A DNA stretch of 64,000 bases from Blautia sp. SC05B48. GTDB lineage: Bacteria > Bacillota > Clostridia > Lachnospirales > Lachnospiraceae. The translations under genes were made by a program, and so were the position numbers. The notes below the pieces were generated by a model. It made no database searches. It was not told the DNA's origin and was given only the letters and a program-made list of their open reading frames with translations. The stretch is taken from the NCBI RefSeq assembly GCF_005848555.1, contig NZ_CP040518.1, positions 3,487,501-3,551,500 on the forward strand, written 5' to 3'. Below, piece by piece: positions 44,012 through 52,965 of the stretch. Position 1 is the first letter of the stretch. Each line of letters begins with the position of its first letter.

Positions 44012-45202
44012 TTATACCAGTGCTACAGTCTCACGGCAGATTGCAAGCTCCTCGTTTGTCGGGATAACTGCAACCTTAACTTTGGAATCCGGTGTGGAGA
44101 TCACGATCTCCTCGCCACGATGTCCGTTAGCATCTTTGTCAAGTGTTACGCCAAGGTATCCGAGATAGCTGACAACCTTCTCACGTACCGGGATCGCATT
44201 CTCGCCGATACCTGCTGTGAAGACGATCGCGTCAACACCATTCATTGCTGCAACATATCCGCCTACAAATTTAGCGATGCCATAGCAGAGAACGTCGATC
44301 GCGTTAGCTGCATCCTCGTTTCCGCCTTCAGCTGCTTCGTTGAGGTCACGGAAATCGCTGGAAAGTCCGCCGGAAAGTCCGAGAAGACCGGATTTCTTGT
44401 TAAGTACGTTCATAACGCCCTCGATGTCCAGATTCTCTTTCTTAGCAATGAACTCCATGATAGCCGGATCGATGTTACCGGAACGAGTTCCCATAACAAC
44501 ACCTTCAAGTGGTGTAAGACCCATTGTTGTATCTACGCATTTGCCATTTACAACTGCGCTGATAGAAGATCCGTTTCCAAGGTGGCAGACGATAACTTTG
44601 GAGTTGTCTTTGTCAAGGCCAAGGAAATCAACAGCCCTCTTGGATACGAAGCTGTGAGATGTTCCGTGGAAACCGTATCTTCTTACTTTGTATTTCTTGT
44701 AGAAGTCAAGCGGAAGTCCATAGAGATATGCTTTAGCAGGCATTGTCTGATGGAAAGCAGTATCAAATACGCCTACCTGCGGTACGCCCGGCATAAGCTC
44801 TGCACATACACGGATACCAATGAGGTTCGCCGGGTTGTGAAGCGGTGCAAGGTCGTTGCACTCTTCTACTGCTTTGATCATCTCGTCTGTGATCACTGCG
44901 GAAGAAGCGAATTTCTCGCCTCCGTGTACGACACGATGTCCGATTGCATTAACCTCTTTAAGGCTTCCGATCGCACCTGTCTTATCGTTTGTAAGAGCAT
45001 CCAGTACCATCTGGATCGCTTCTTTATGTGTTGGCATAGCTGCCTCTGTGATCTCTTTGTCACATCCGGCTTTCTGGTATACCAGTCTTCCGTCGATACC
45101 GATTCTCTCGCAGAGACCCTTTGCAAGTACATTCTCTGTCTCAGAATCGATTAACTGATATTTTAATGAAGAACTTCCACAGTTGATAACTAATACGTTC
45201 AT
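44012..45202 (-). CDS. ackA: acetate kinase
   Basis: Converts acetyl-phosphate and ADP to acetate and ATP. 396 residues. Starts MNVLVINCGSSSLKYQLID; HRVVHGGEKF near 88; FDTAFHQTMP near 146; RRYGFHGTSH near 176 (catalytic Arg/His); HLGNGSSISAV near 207; GTRSGNIDPA near 237; FTAGIGENA near 330. Downstream of pta by 27 bases in the usual fermentative pair. Confidence 0.98.
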   Translation of the reverse strand: MNVLVINCGSSSLKYQLIDSETENVLAKGLCERIGIDGRLVYQKAGCDKEITEAAMPTHKEAIQMVLDALTNDKTGAIGSLKEVNAIGHRVVHGGEKFASSAVITDEMIKAVEECNDLAPLHNPANLIGIRVCAELMPGVPQVGVFDTAFHQTMPAKAYLYGLPLDFYKKYKVRRYGFHGTSHSFVSKRAVDFLGLDKDNSKVIVCHLGNGSSISAVVNGKCVDTTMGLTPLEGVVMGTRSGNIDPAIMEFIAKKENLDIEGVMNVLNKKSGLLGLSGGLSSDFRDLNEAAEGGNEDAANAIDVLCYGIAKFVGGYVAAMNGVDAIVFTAGIGENAIPVREKVVSYLGYLGVTLDKDANGHRGEEIVISTPDSKVKVAVIPTNEELAICRETVALV

Positions 45203-45229
45203 GATTTAACTCTCCTGATCTTTTAATAA

Positions 45230-46237
45230 TTATTTATCCTCTGCCTGGCACTGTACTGCTGTGATTGCTACAACGCCTACGATATCGTCTGCAGAGCATC
45301 CGCGGGACAGGTCGTTTACAGGTTTTGCGATACCCTGTGTAACAGGTCCGTATGCTTCTGCTTTACCAAGACGCTGAGCAAGCTTGTATCCGATGTTACC
45401 TGCATCAAGGTCAGGGAATACCAGTACATTAGCTTTACCTGCTACTTCGCTTCCCGGTGCTTTGGATGCGCCTACGCTTGGAACGATAGCTGCATCAAGC
45501 TGGAACTCTCCGTCAAGTTTAAGCTCCGGATGCTCCTCTTTGGCAATTCTTGTAGCCTCTACGACTTTATCTACGTCAGGATGCTTTGCACTTCCCTTGG
45601 TGGAGTGAGAAAGCATAGCTACGATCGGCTCCTCCTGAACAAGAAGCTTGAAGGACTCAGCAGAAGATGCTGCGATCGCAGAAAGCTCGTCCGGAGTCGG
45701 GTTCTGGTTCAGACCGGAATCAGCAAATACGAATGCACCGTTTGCACCATACTCGCAATCCGGAACTACGATCAGGAAGAATGCAGATACAAGCTTGGTT
45801 CCCGGTTTTGTCTTCAGGATCTGAAGGCATGGACGAAGTGTATCTGCTGTAGAATGGCATGCACCGGATACCATACCGTCTGCATCCCCCATCTTAACCA
45901 TCATTACGCCATAGTATGGGTACTGAGTATGAAGGATCTCTTTCGCTTTCTCAGGTGTCATTCCTTTCTTTGCTCTCAGCTCTACAAATTTATCAATATA
46001 TGCCTGAGTTCTGTCAGATTTCTCCGGATCTACGATCTGTGCACCGGAAATATCAAAGCCGCCCTCTGCAGCTTTCTTGTTGATCTCTTCCTCATTACCG
46101 ATGAGGATGATCTTTGCAACTCCCTCTTTCAGAATCTTGTCAGTTGCCTCAAGAGTTCTCATATCCTCTGTCTCTGGCAGTACAATTGTTTTTACGCTTT
46201 CTTTTGCTCTTTTTTTAAGCAGTTCAACAAATCCCAT
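45230..46237 (-). CDS. pta: phosphate acetyltransferase
   Basis: Makes acetyl-phosphate from acetyl-CoA. 335 residues; short clostridial form without an N-terminal regulatory domain. MGFVELLKKRAKESVKTIVLPE start; GDADGMVSGACHSTADTLRP near 131; SHSTKGSAKHPDV near 215; GEFQLDAAIVP near 248; NVLVFPDLDAGNIGYKL near 273. The start at 46237 sits after AAGGAG; a longer reading to 46291 crosses the promoter-side leader. First gene of pta-ackA. Confidence 0.97.
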   Translation of the reverse strand: MGFVELLKKRAKESVKTIVLPETEDMRTLEATDKILKEGVAKIILIGNEEEINKKAAEGGFDISGAQIVDPEKSDRTQAYIDKFVELRAKKGMTPEKAKEILHTQYPYYGVMMVKMGDADGMVSGACHSTADTLRPCLQILKTKPGTKLVSAFFLIVVPDCEYGANGAFVFADSGLNQNPTPDELSAIAASSAESFKLLVQEEPIVAMLSHSTKGSAKHPDVDKVVEATRIAKEEHPELKLDGEFQLDAAIVPSVGASKAPGSEVAGKANVLVFPDLDAGNIGYKLAQRLGKAEAYGPVTQGIAKPVNDLSRGCSADDIVGVVAITAVQCQAEDK

Positions 46238-46269
46238 GATTAAATGGCTCCTTTCTTGATGTAACAAAA

Positions 46270-46332
46270 ACGCTAGTGTCTGTTCGGGCACTACACTATG
46301 TTCATTATACCCCCTTACCCTTTTCTTTTCAA
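46270..46332 (-). promoter_or_regulatory. promoter and leader hairpin of pta-ackA
   Basis: On the minus strand TTGAAA (46327-46332), 17-base spacer, consensus TATAAT (46304-46309). Immediately after, TAGTGT/ACACTA forms a hairpin (about 46272-46298), followed by GCGTTTTTG, which could act as a weak early terminator. Confidence 0.7.
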
Positions 46333-46384
46333 GCGTTTCATTGTCAGAAAATGGCTATACTGCGTATTTTTTGAAGTGCAATTA

Positions 46385-46440
46385 TTACTGTTCACCGACA
46401 ATGTTCTGCGAGGTGTTTTTTGTGGGTAAATGTCACAGAT
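46385..46440. repeat. short palindromic intergenic repeat, copy 2 (degenerate)
   Basis: TTACTGTTCA (46385-46394) and about 25 further bases match the reverse of the element at 5677-5736 with mostly transition differences (..TTCTGCGAGGTGTT against TTCCGCGAAGCGTG). Its other arm is degraded. The rest of this 430-base gap holds the pta promoter and a second repeat. Confidence 0.5.
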
Positions 46441-46534
46441 GGTCAGAGGATTTCGGCTCATGATCATGCATTTGCGTGATTTCTGTATCTTACAAAGGGC
46501 GTTGCCGGGTACAGAGCGTACAGCAGCATTCAGT

Positions 46535-46570
46535 TTTATGGCAGCAAAACAGATTTCGAATGCCGCTTAA
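46535..46570. repeat. dispersed repeat family of the plsX leader, partial copy
   Basis: TTTATGGCAGC...GATTTCGAAT-CCGCTTAA matches the reverse of 35662-35697 with short gaps. It lies just before the tmcAL promoter region. Confidence 0.4.
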
Positions 46571-46665
46571 CTTTTTACATTGCTTATGTTAAAATAGCAC
46601 CATTATCATAATATAAAAACTTATTTCAAGATTTGAATTTTTAGAAACGGCAGGTACTTTTTTAT

Positions 46666-47940
46666 ATGAAAGTTGTTGGAATCATTGCAGAATATAACCC
46701 CTTTCACAAAGGCCACGAATACCAGATCCGCTATGCCCGGGAGGTCCTTGGTGCTGATTATGTTGTGATCGCCATGAGCGGGGATTTTGTACAGAGAGGG
46801 GCTCCTGCCCTTATGGAAAAACATCTCCGGGCTGAGATGGCTCTTCTTGGAGGCGCTGATCTGGTCCTGGAAATACCGGTACAGACAGCAACAGCCAGTG
46901 CAGAGGGTTTTTCCAGAGGAGGGATAAGTCTTCTTGACGGGCTTAGTGTTGTAGATGAGCTATGTTTCGGAAGTGAATGCGGAGATACAGAGACTCTTAT
47001 GAATATTGCACGGATTTTTGTAAAGGAACCGTTTGAATACCGCGAATTCCTTCAGCAGAATCTTCGTACCGGAATGAGTTTTCCTGCTGCAAGAAGCAGT
47101 GCTTTGATCCGTTACATTCGTGGAAAATCCACTTCCGCACATAACACATTCGGTGCTTCATCAAAACATGTTGACCTCATTCTTTCTTCTCCTAACAACA
47201 TCCTGGGAATCGAATACTGCAAAGCACTTCTCCGTCTTAACAGCCGGATCCTTCCTCATGCACTTTTAAGAAAGGGAAGTGGTTATCATGATACAGATTT
47301 TTCTCTTCTTTCCGACGAAGAGTTTCCCTCTGCTTCCGGCATCCGGAGCCTTATGAAAAAATCCGAAGAGGCTGTGCAGTCTGCTGATCTTTCCCGATTG
47401 ATCCCTTCTGCTTCCCTTCCCTGCTTCCTGGATTCTCTCAAAAAAGGAGCATGGCTTTCTGACTCAGCACTGGATCTTCCTCTGCATTACAAACTGCTTC
47501 TGGAATCCGAAAAAACTTTGAAAATGTATCCGGAGCTTTCGGAGGCACTGATCCGGCGTATCCTGAAATCCCGAAATCAATATGAAGGTTTTTCCCAGTT
47601 TGCGGATCTTTTGAAAACACGGGATATTACCCGTTCTGCTATCTGCCGCAGCCTTGTCCGGATCTTTCTTGACCAAAAAACAAACGCACCCGGACATATT
47701 CCCTATGCCCGGGTACTTGGCTTTCGAAAAAACAGCGCTCCGCTTCTCAGCCAGATCAAAAAAAGCTCCTCAATCCCGCTGATCACCAAAGCCGCAGATG
47801 CATCTTCGATCCTCGATAAAACTGCGCTCCGGCTTTTTAATGAAACCTGTGCGGCTTCCAATCTTTACGAAATGCTTCTCTGTCACAAAACAGGTCAGCC
47901 TTTCATCCACGAGATGAAAAAACCGCTGCGGATCATTTAA
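46666..47940 (+). CDS. tmcAL: tRNA(Met) cytidine acetate ligase
   Basis: Acetylates the wobble C34 of elongator tRNA-Met using acetate and ATP (YlbM/TmcAL family). 424 residues. N-terminal nucleotidyltransferase fold: IAEYNPFHKGHEYQI (residues 7-21, HxGH-like), MSGDFVQRGAPAL near 38-50, EIPVQTATASAEGF near 70, LSSPNNILGIEYCKAL near 170. It uses acetate, the product of the pta-ackA pathway that is transcribed away from it. The stop codon is inside a hairpin that serves the convergent transporter operon. Confidence 0.94.
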   Translation: MKVVGIIAEYNPFHKGHEYQIRYAREVLGADYVVIAMSGDFVQRGAPALMEKHLRAEMALLGGADLVLEIPVQTATASAEGFSRGGISLLDGLSVVDELCFGSECGDTETLMNIARIFVKEPFEYREFLQQNLRTGMSFPAARSSALIRYIRGKSTSAHNTFGASSKHVDLILSSPNNILGIEYCKALLRLNSRILPHALLRKGSGYHDTDFSLLSDEEFPSASGIRSLMKKSEEAVQSADLSRLIPSASLPCFLDSLKKGAWLSDSALDLPLHYKLLLESEKTLKMYPELSEALIRRILKSRNQYEGFSQFADLLKTRDITRSAICRSLVRIFLDQKTNAPGHIPYARVLGFRKNSAPLLSQIKKSSSIPLITKAADASSILDKTALRLFNETCAASNLYEMLLCHKTGQPFIHEMKKPLRII

Positions 47941-47952
47941 GATCCACAGCGG
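47917..47952 (-). terminator. terminator of the tryptophan-regulated ABC operon
   Basis: CCGCTGCGGATC (47923-47934) pairs with GATCCACAGCGG (47941-47952), one mismatch; six U follow on the minus strand. The tmcAL stop lies in the loop. Confidence 0.85.
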
Positions 47953-47998
47953 CTTCCGCTACAACTTTCTTAATATATTCCGGTGTTTTGAAATTTAT

Positions 47999-48787
47999 TT
48001 ATTCAGACAAAAGAATACGATCATTGTCCAAAGCCTTTCCGGCTCCTGTCTTAAATTTCTCAAGGAGACCATCCACGGTCATGTTCTTCTTCTCCTCACC
48101 ACCGATATCCAGCACGATATTGCCGGAGTCCATCATCAGGATACGGTTCCCAAGATCAATTGCTGACTGCATATTGTGTGTGATCATCAGACATGTCAGC
48201 TGATTTTCTTCCACGATCCTTCTGGTGAGATCAAGGACTTTCTCAGCAGTTCCCGGATCAAGGGCTGCAGTATGCTCATCCAGAAGAAGTAATTTCGGCG
48301 GATTCATGGTTGCCATCAGAAGCGTCAGCGCCTGTCTCTGTCCGCCGGAAAGAAGACCTACCGGATGGCTCATCCTCTCTTCCAGTCCAATGTCCAGCTT
48401 CTTTAATTCTTCACGAAAACGCTCTTTTTCCTGCCGGGTCGTGCGGGAAAGCCAACCACCCTTGCCGGCTGCAAGTGCAAGATTCTCTTCGATCGTCATT
48501 CCCGGCGCAGTACCACGCATCGGGTCCTGATAAAGGCGTCCGATCTCTTTTGCACGTGCATGCTGCGGCATAAATGTAATATCCCTGCCGTCCAACTCGA
48601 TCGAACCGGAATCTGTAAGAAAATCACCGCAGATCGCATTAAAAAATGTTGATTTTCCTGCACCATTGGAACCGATGATCGTAGCAAAATCGCCTTTTTT
48701 CAGTTCCAGGGAAAGATCTTCTATTGCTTTTTTTTCGTTTACGGTTCCCGGATTAAATATTTTTGAAATATGGCTGATTTTTAACAT
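47999..48787 (-). CDS. ABC transporter ATP-binding protein (tryptophan uptake, TrpZ type)
   Basis: 262 residues. Walker A GSNGAGKSTFFNAI near 39, Q-loop, signature LSGGQRQALTLLMA near 145, Walker B LLLLDEHTAALD near 164, His switch ITHNMQSA near 203. Last of three genes; overlaps none but is four bases from the permease. Energises import of the amino acid recognised by the binding protein. The Trp T-box upstream assigns the substrate. Confidence 0.9.
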   Translation of the reverse strand: MLKISHISKIFNPGTVNEKKAIEDLSLELKKGDFATIIGSNGAGKSTFFNAICGDFLTDSGSIELDGRDITFMPQHARAKEIGRLYQDPMRGTAPGMTIEENLALAAGKGGWLSRTTRQEKERFREELKKLDIGLEERMSHPVGLLSGGQRQALTLLMATMNPPKLLLLDEHTAALDPGTAEKVLDLTRRIVEENQLTCLMITHNMQSAIDLGNRILMMDSGNIVLDIGGEEKKNMTVDGLLEKFKTGAGKALDNDRILLSE

Positions 48788-48790
48788 GGA

Positions 48791-49717
48791 TCATCTTCCT
48801 CCTTTTGTATGAGTCATTCTTCTTCGGATCTGCGGCCACTGTTTCTTAAGATATGGACCGGAAATTGCAAGAACAACGATCACAGAGGATACCAGCTTCA
48901 GCATAAATGCCGGCATGTTGAACCGAAGTGCAATGGTGTACACAAGGCGGAAGATAAAGGAACCAAGTACCATTCCCACCGCTCTCACAAAAATCCCTCC
49001 ATGTCCGAGAAGGGTACCTCCGATCAGCAATGATGCCAGTGCGATGGTGACCATACCCTGACCGATGTTGATATCTACGGATTTCTGTGACTGAGACAGA
49101 AGACATCCGGAAAGTGCGGTAAATGCATTTGCCACGCAAAGACCGATCACTGTTGTAAATACCGGATTGATAGAGGAAGATTTTACCATATCGGAATTAT
49201 TTCCGGTTGCCCTGATCGCAAGACCAAGTCTTGTTTTCAGAAAGAATACCAGAAATACAATCACGAGGATCACTGCGATGGCTGCAATAAGGATATCTTC
49301 CCTGCCTTTTAACGGTGTACCTGCAAGCACGTCCTTCATCATGGTAAATACTGTGGTCGTCCGATTCATATTGATCAGGGATGACCCTCCCATGACCGCA
49401 ATATTTACGGAATATAATGCAGTATTTACAATAATACCTGCAAGCAGGCTATCTACTCCCAGCTTCGTCTGCAGGATAGCCGTTACAAATCCCGATGTAA
49501 CACCTGCTGCCATAGCTGCCGCAATGGACAGGAACGGATGTCCGCTTACAGCAACTACGGCTCCTACAGCGGCTCCGAAGGTAAAGCAGCCATCTGTAGA
49601 AAGGTCGCAGACATTCAGCATGGAATAACTAAGGAACAAGGCAAGAACTGTCAGAGAACAGATCAGTCCAAGCTTCAGGGCTGTCTCCCCGAGGGAGAGC
49701 ATAGTTGCAATCGTCAC
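48791..49717 (-). CDS. ABC transporter permease (TrpY type)
   Basis: About 308 residues with eight or more transmembrane helices; BPD_transp_2-like, as in branched-chain and sugar permeases (GCFTFGAAVGAVVAV, IAGIIVNTALY, IGGTLLGHGG). GTG at 49717 is preferred, because a TTG five codons earlier is part of the GGAGG ribosome site itself. It pairs with the binding protein and ATPase in the operon. Confidence 0.88.
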   Translation of the reverse strand: MTIATMLSLGETALKLGLICSLTVLALFLSYSMLNVCDLSTDGCFTFGAAVGAVVAVSGHPFLSIAAAMAAGVTSGFVTAILQTKLGVDSLLAGIIVNTALYSVNIAVMGGSSLINMNRTTTVFTMMKDVLAGTPLKGREDILIAAIAVILVIVFLVFFLKTRLGLAIRATGNNSDMVKSSSINPVFTTVIGLCVANAFTALSGCLLSQSQKSVDINIGQGMVTIALASLLIGGTLLGHGGIFVRAVGMVLGSFIFRLVYTIALRFNMPAFMLKLVSSVIVVLAISGPYLKKQWPQIRRRMTHTKGGR

Positions 49718-49774
49718 AGTGATTTCCTCCAATTGGATTTATTTCATAACTGCTCACAAAAATGAGCGGTTAAT

Positions 49775-50803
49775 TTATTTTGATTCTACTTCATCAAAGC
49801 TTTCTGCAGTTGTGATCTCGTTTACCTGTGTGCAGAGAGGCTCAAATGCCTTCTTTACGGTATCGAAATCAAATCCAAGTGCCTTGCATGTTTCCGTATT
49901 AACTGTTGCAGTACCATTGTCAAAGGTTTCAACAGCTGTCTTAGACGGATCCGCATTATCTACCAGGATGTCAGCGATCATATCGGCTGTTTTCTGTCCC
50001 AGATTTGCATAATCAACACCATATCCTACAAAGGCACCATTTAATGCAAAGGAGTCGGCACCTGTGTAGTGCGGGATTCTTGCGTCGATGAATTTTTCAT
50101 AAATAGAAAGCTCTGCTGTCATGATGGTGTTGTCCGTAGGTGTAAATACGGCATCCACACCGTCAGCGATCAGTGCATCTGCTGCGAGCTGGACTTCATC
50201 GGTAGTGGTTCCGGTACGCTCTACATATTCGATTTTCTCTTTATCCAGATAATCTTTTGCTTCCTGAATTGCTGTTGTGGAGGAATCCTGTCCTACATCA
50301 TAGAGGAGACCGATCTTCTTTACATCCGGATTCTGTGCCTGGATCAGCTTCATGATAGAAGAAGTATCTAGGTAATCACTGGTTCCTGTAATGTTTGCGC
50401 CAGGAGCATCCAGAGAATCTACAAGACCGGAGCCAACCGGATCAGATACTGCTGAGAAAACAACCGGTGTATCACTTCCCTCTGTAGCAGACTGCATACG
50501 CATTGCTACCGGTGTAGCCACACCTACCATCAGGTCAACCTTATCCGCCTGAAAATCTGAAATGATCTGTTCCATAACACTGGCATCTGCATTACAGTTG
50601 TCATAAGACACATCAAATGTAACACCCTTTTCTTTGCCAAGCTCTTCCAGACGGGACTGGATGTTGTCTACGATCTGGTTCAGGGAAGCATCATCTACAT
50701 AATTGCAGATGCCCACTTTAAAATCCTCCGCCATAACCGGGCTTGCCACCATCATAGTTGTTGCTGCTACTGCTGCTGCGATCACTAACATTCTTTTTTT
50801 CAT
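49775..50803 (-). CDS. ABC transporter substrate-binding protein (TrpX type)
   Basis: 342 residues, PF04392-type binding protein. Signal peptide MKKRMLVIAAAVAATTMMVA with likely cleavage after PVMA; no lipobox cysteine, unlike many Gram-positive binding proteins. Two-lobe fold with VGVATPVAMRMQSAT near 98, TGTSDYLDTS near 142, FTPTDNTIM near 220 and GYGVDYANLGQ near 261. The Trp-specifier T-box directly upstream indicates tryptophan (or a precursor such as anthranilate or indole-type ligand) as substrate. Confidence 0.88.
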   Translation of the reverse strand: MKKRMLVIAAAVAATTMMVASPVMAEDFKVGICNYVDDASLNQIVDNIQSRLEELGKEKGVTFDVSYDNCNADASVMEQIISDFQADKVDLMVGVATPVAMRMQSATEGSDTPVVFSAVSDPVGSGLVDSLDAPGANITGTSDYLDTSSIMKLIQAQNPDVKKIGLLYDVGQDSSTTAIQEAKDYLDKEKIEYVERTGTTTDEVQLAADALIADGVDAVFTPTDNTIMTAELSIYEKFIDARIPHYTGADSFALNGAFVGYGVDYANLGQKTADMIADILVDNADPSKTAVETFDNGTATVNTETCKALGFDFDTVKKAFEPLCTQVNEITTAESFDEVESK

Positions 50804-50910
50804 AATTTTGTTCTCCCTTCTTATTCCGCTTATGATTACTTATTTGTACACCCTGCGGTCTGCTTTTCCGGAACAACTTTCATGCAACAGAATCGCTTTT
50901 CCTGTAACAC

Positions 50911-51195
50911 AAAAACCGTCCCAAGCTTATATCATGCTTGAGACGGTAATAAAAGTTCTTTATTATCGCGGTACCACTCAAATTGACGAATCGTCCACTT
51001 TCCGGCGTACTAACATACACTCCTCATTGGTAACGGGTTCGGTTCCCGTCGGCGCCTACTGTACAGATAAATAGTTCGGGCCGCCCTCGAAAGTCCATTC
51101 AACATCTGGTCCCCTGCGGATTTCCACCACCACCGCTCTCTGTGAAGTTTCCTGAAATGTTTACTTCTCTTTCTCACTGGTTTGTTTTTTAAGTT
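50911..51195 (-). promoter_or_regulatory. T-box riboswitch with Trp (UGG) specifier
   Basis: Transcribed leader on the minus strand. AGAGAG (51135-51141), the GGUGGUGG loop of stem I, then GAAUGGAC with specifier UGG at 51095-51097. The T-box proper AGUGGUACCGCG is at 50967-50978. The terminator CCGUC-CAAGC/GCUUG-GACGG with a U-run is at 50911-50946. Uncharged tRNA-Trp would favour readthrough into the ABC operon. Confidence 0.92.
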
Positions 51196-51201
51196 GTGTT
51201 T

Positions 51202-51230
51202 ACTTTAGCACATCAACGTGAGTCTGTCAA
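51202..51230 (-). promoter_or_regulatory. promoter of the T-box/ABC transporter operon
   Basis: On the minus strand TTGACA (51225-51230), 17-base spacer, TAAAGT (51202-51207); the start is about 7 bases before the T-box leader begins. Confidence 0.75.
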
Positions 51231-51244
51231 GCCCAAAAATAAAA

Positions 51245-52609
51245 TTAATTCTTAAAGCTGTGGATCGGTGCCGGGATCCTTCCGCCTCTCTGTACAAATG
51301 CATCACAGGAGAAGGAATTTACAGGCATGATCGGAGCATATCCAAGAAGGCCTCCGAACTCAACCGTTTCGCCCACACCCTTACCGATAACCGGGATGAG
51401 ACGTACTGCAGTTGTCTTCTGATTTACCATACCGATGGCAGACTCATCTGCGATGATACCTGCCAGTGTGGTCGCCTTGGTATCTCCCGGAACTGCGATC
51501 ATGTCCAGACCAACAGAGCATACACAGGTCATGGCTTCCAGCTTCTCCAGAGTAAGAGCTCCCTCGTTTACCGCATCGATCATTCCCTGATCCTCGCTGA
51601 CAGGAATAAAGGCACCACTTAATCCGCCCACAGCTGCTGCTGCCATAACGCCGCCTTTCTTCACCTGGTCGTTGAGAAGTGCAAGCGCTGCAGTTGTTCC
51701 CGGTGCGCCGGCTCTCTCAAGGCCGATCTCTTCCAGGATCTCAGCTACGGAATCACCGATAGCCGGTGTCGGTGCAAGAGAAAGATCCACGATACCAAAC
51801 GGCACGTCAAGACGCTTGGATGCCTCACGTGCAACCAGCTGTCCAACTCGTGTAACCTTAAACGCAGTACGTTTGATCATCTCGCAGAGGGTTCCGAAAT
51901 CCTCTCCACGAACCTGCTCCAGGGCTTTCTTCACAACTCCGGGGCCACTGACACCTACGTTGATGATGCAGTCCGCCTCTGTGACACCGTGGAACGCGCC
52001 TGCCATGAACGGATTGTCATCCGGTGCGTTGCAGAACACCACAAGTTTGGCACATCCAAGAGAATCCTGGTCCTTAGTAGCCTCTGCTGTTGCAAGGACG
52101 ATCTCGCCCATCAGCTTTACGGCATCCATGTTGATACCGGTCTTGGTGGAACCAACGTTTACAGAACTGCAGACACGCTCTGTTTCTGCCATTGCCTGAG
52201 GAATGGAGCGGATGAGAAGCTCTTCTGCCGGAGTCATTCCCTTGCTTACCAGTGCAGAATATCCGCCGATAAAGTTAACGCCAACTTCCTTGGCACATTT
52301 ATCCAGTGTTCTTGCGATGGTCACAAAATCCTCCGGTTTCTTACATGCAGCCCCGCCAACCAGAGCAATGGGTGTTACGGAAATTCGTTTATTTACAACC
52401 GGGATACCGTACTCGGTTGCGATCTCATCACCGGTAGCCACCAGATTTCTGGCCTTTGTGGTGATCTTTTCGTATATTTTCTGATTCAGTGCATCCAGGT
52501 CAGGATCGATACAGTCCAGAAGGCTGATCCCCATGGTGATGGTACGCACATCCAGATTCTCCTGCTCGATCATTTTATTTGTCTCGTTTACCTCAAAAAT
52601 ATTGATCAT
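51245..52609 (-). CDS. PFL/DUF711 (UPF0210) family protein
   Basis: 454-residue protein of the DUF711 group, structurally related to glycyl-radical enzymes but lacking the radical glycine loop. Typical stretches: [20 protein letters not shown] near 114, [17 protein letters not shown] near 146, [16 protein letters not shown] near 227, [22 protein letters not shown] near 279 and [10 protein letters not shown] near 428. Function is unknown. It sits 70 bases after a small ACT protein gene, a pairing conserved in Firmicutes. Confidence 0.92.
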   Translation of the reverse strand: MINIFEVNETNKMIEQENLDVRTITMGISLLDCIDPDLDALNQKIYEKITTKARNLVATGDEIATEYGIPVVNKRISVTPIALVGGAACKKPEDFVTIARTLDKCAKEVGVNFIGGYSALVSKGMTPAEELLIRSIPQAMAETERVCSSVNVGSTKTGINMDAVKLMGEIVLATAEATKDQDSLGCAKLVVFCNAPDDNPFMAGAFHGVTEADCIINVGVSGPGVVKKALEQVRGEDFGTLCEMIKRTAFKVTRVGQLVAREASKRLDVPFGIVDLSLAPTPAIGDSVAEILEEIGLERAGAPGTTAALALLNDQVKKGGVMAAAAVGGLSGAFIPVSEDQGMIDAVNEGALTLEKLEAMTCVCSVGLDMIAVPGDTKATTLAGIIADESAIGMVNQKTTAVRLIPVIGKGVGETVEFGGLLGYAPIMPVNSFSCDAFVQRGGRIPAPIHSFKN

Positions 52610-52653
52610 TTTATTTTCTCCCTGATGATTGATGTAAAGTAGATATCATATGC

Positions 52654-52690
52654 ATTCGCAATCCGCATTCGGTGCCTGATCATACTCGAT
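52654..52690. repeat. dispersed repeat family of the plsX leader, copy 2
   Basis: 37-base segment matching 35668-35704 (AATCCGCATTCG shared exactly; about 30 of 37 identical). It includes the stop codon of the ACT gene. Confidence 0.55.
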
Positions 52691-52952
52691 GCATCATGTT
52701 AAAAATATCTTCATGCTGGCAGTGGATCACAACACCGATTTCCTTGCCCAGATTCTCAAGTTCTCTTGCAAGTTCACCGCCATCCTTTTCACATTTTGCT
52801 GTGTCTGCGATCATCATCATGTTGAAGTAACCCTGAACGATGGTCTGAGAAATATCCAGAATATTAACCTGATTCTCTGCAAGATATGTACAAACCTTTG
52901 CAATAATTCCTACTGTGTCGTTTCCTACTACTGTGATAATTGTCTTCTTCAT
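52680..52952 (-). CDS. ACT-domain regulatory protein (UPF0237)
   Basis: 90 residues, one ACT domain: MKKTIITVVGNDTVGIIAKVCTYLAENQVN...DISQTIVQGYFNMMMIAD. The C-terminus carries the usual EIGVVIHCQHEDIFNMMHR. Binds an amino acid or similar small ligand, probably as a regulator of its DUF711 partner downstream. It may be transcribed with the WalJ-coaE-polA group above, since the gap to 52966 is 13 bases. Confidence 0.93.
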   Translation of the reverse strand: MKKTIITVVGNDTVGIIAKVCTYLAENQVNILDISQTIVQGYFNMMMIADTAKCEKDGGELARELENLGKEIGVVIHCQHEDIFNMMHRV

Positions 52953-52965
52953 CGTTTTTTCCTTT

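Noticed and set aside
44120-45154. 344-codon plus-strand frame opposite ackA
   Set aside because: Antisense shadow of ackA, which is unmistakable on the minus strand.
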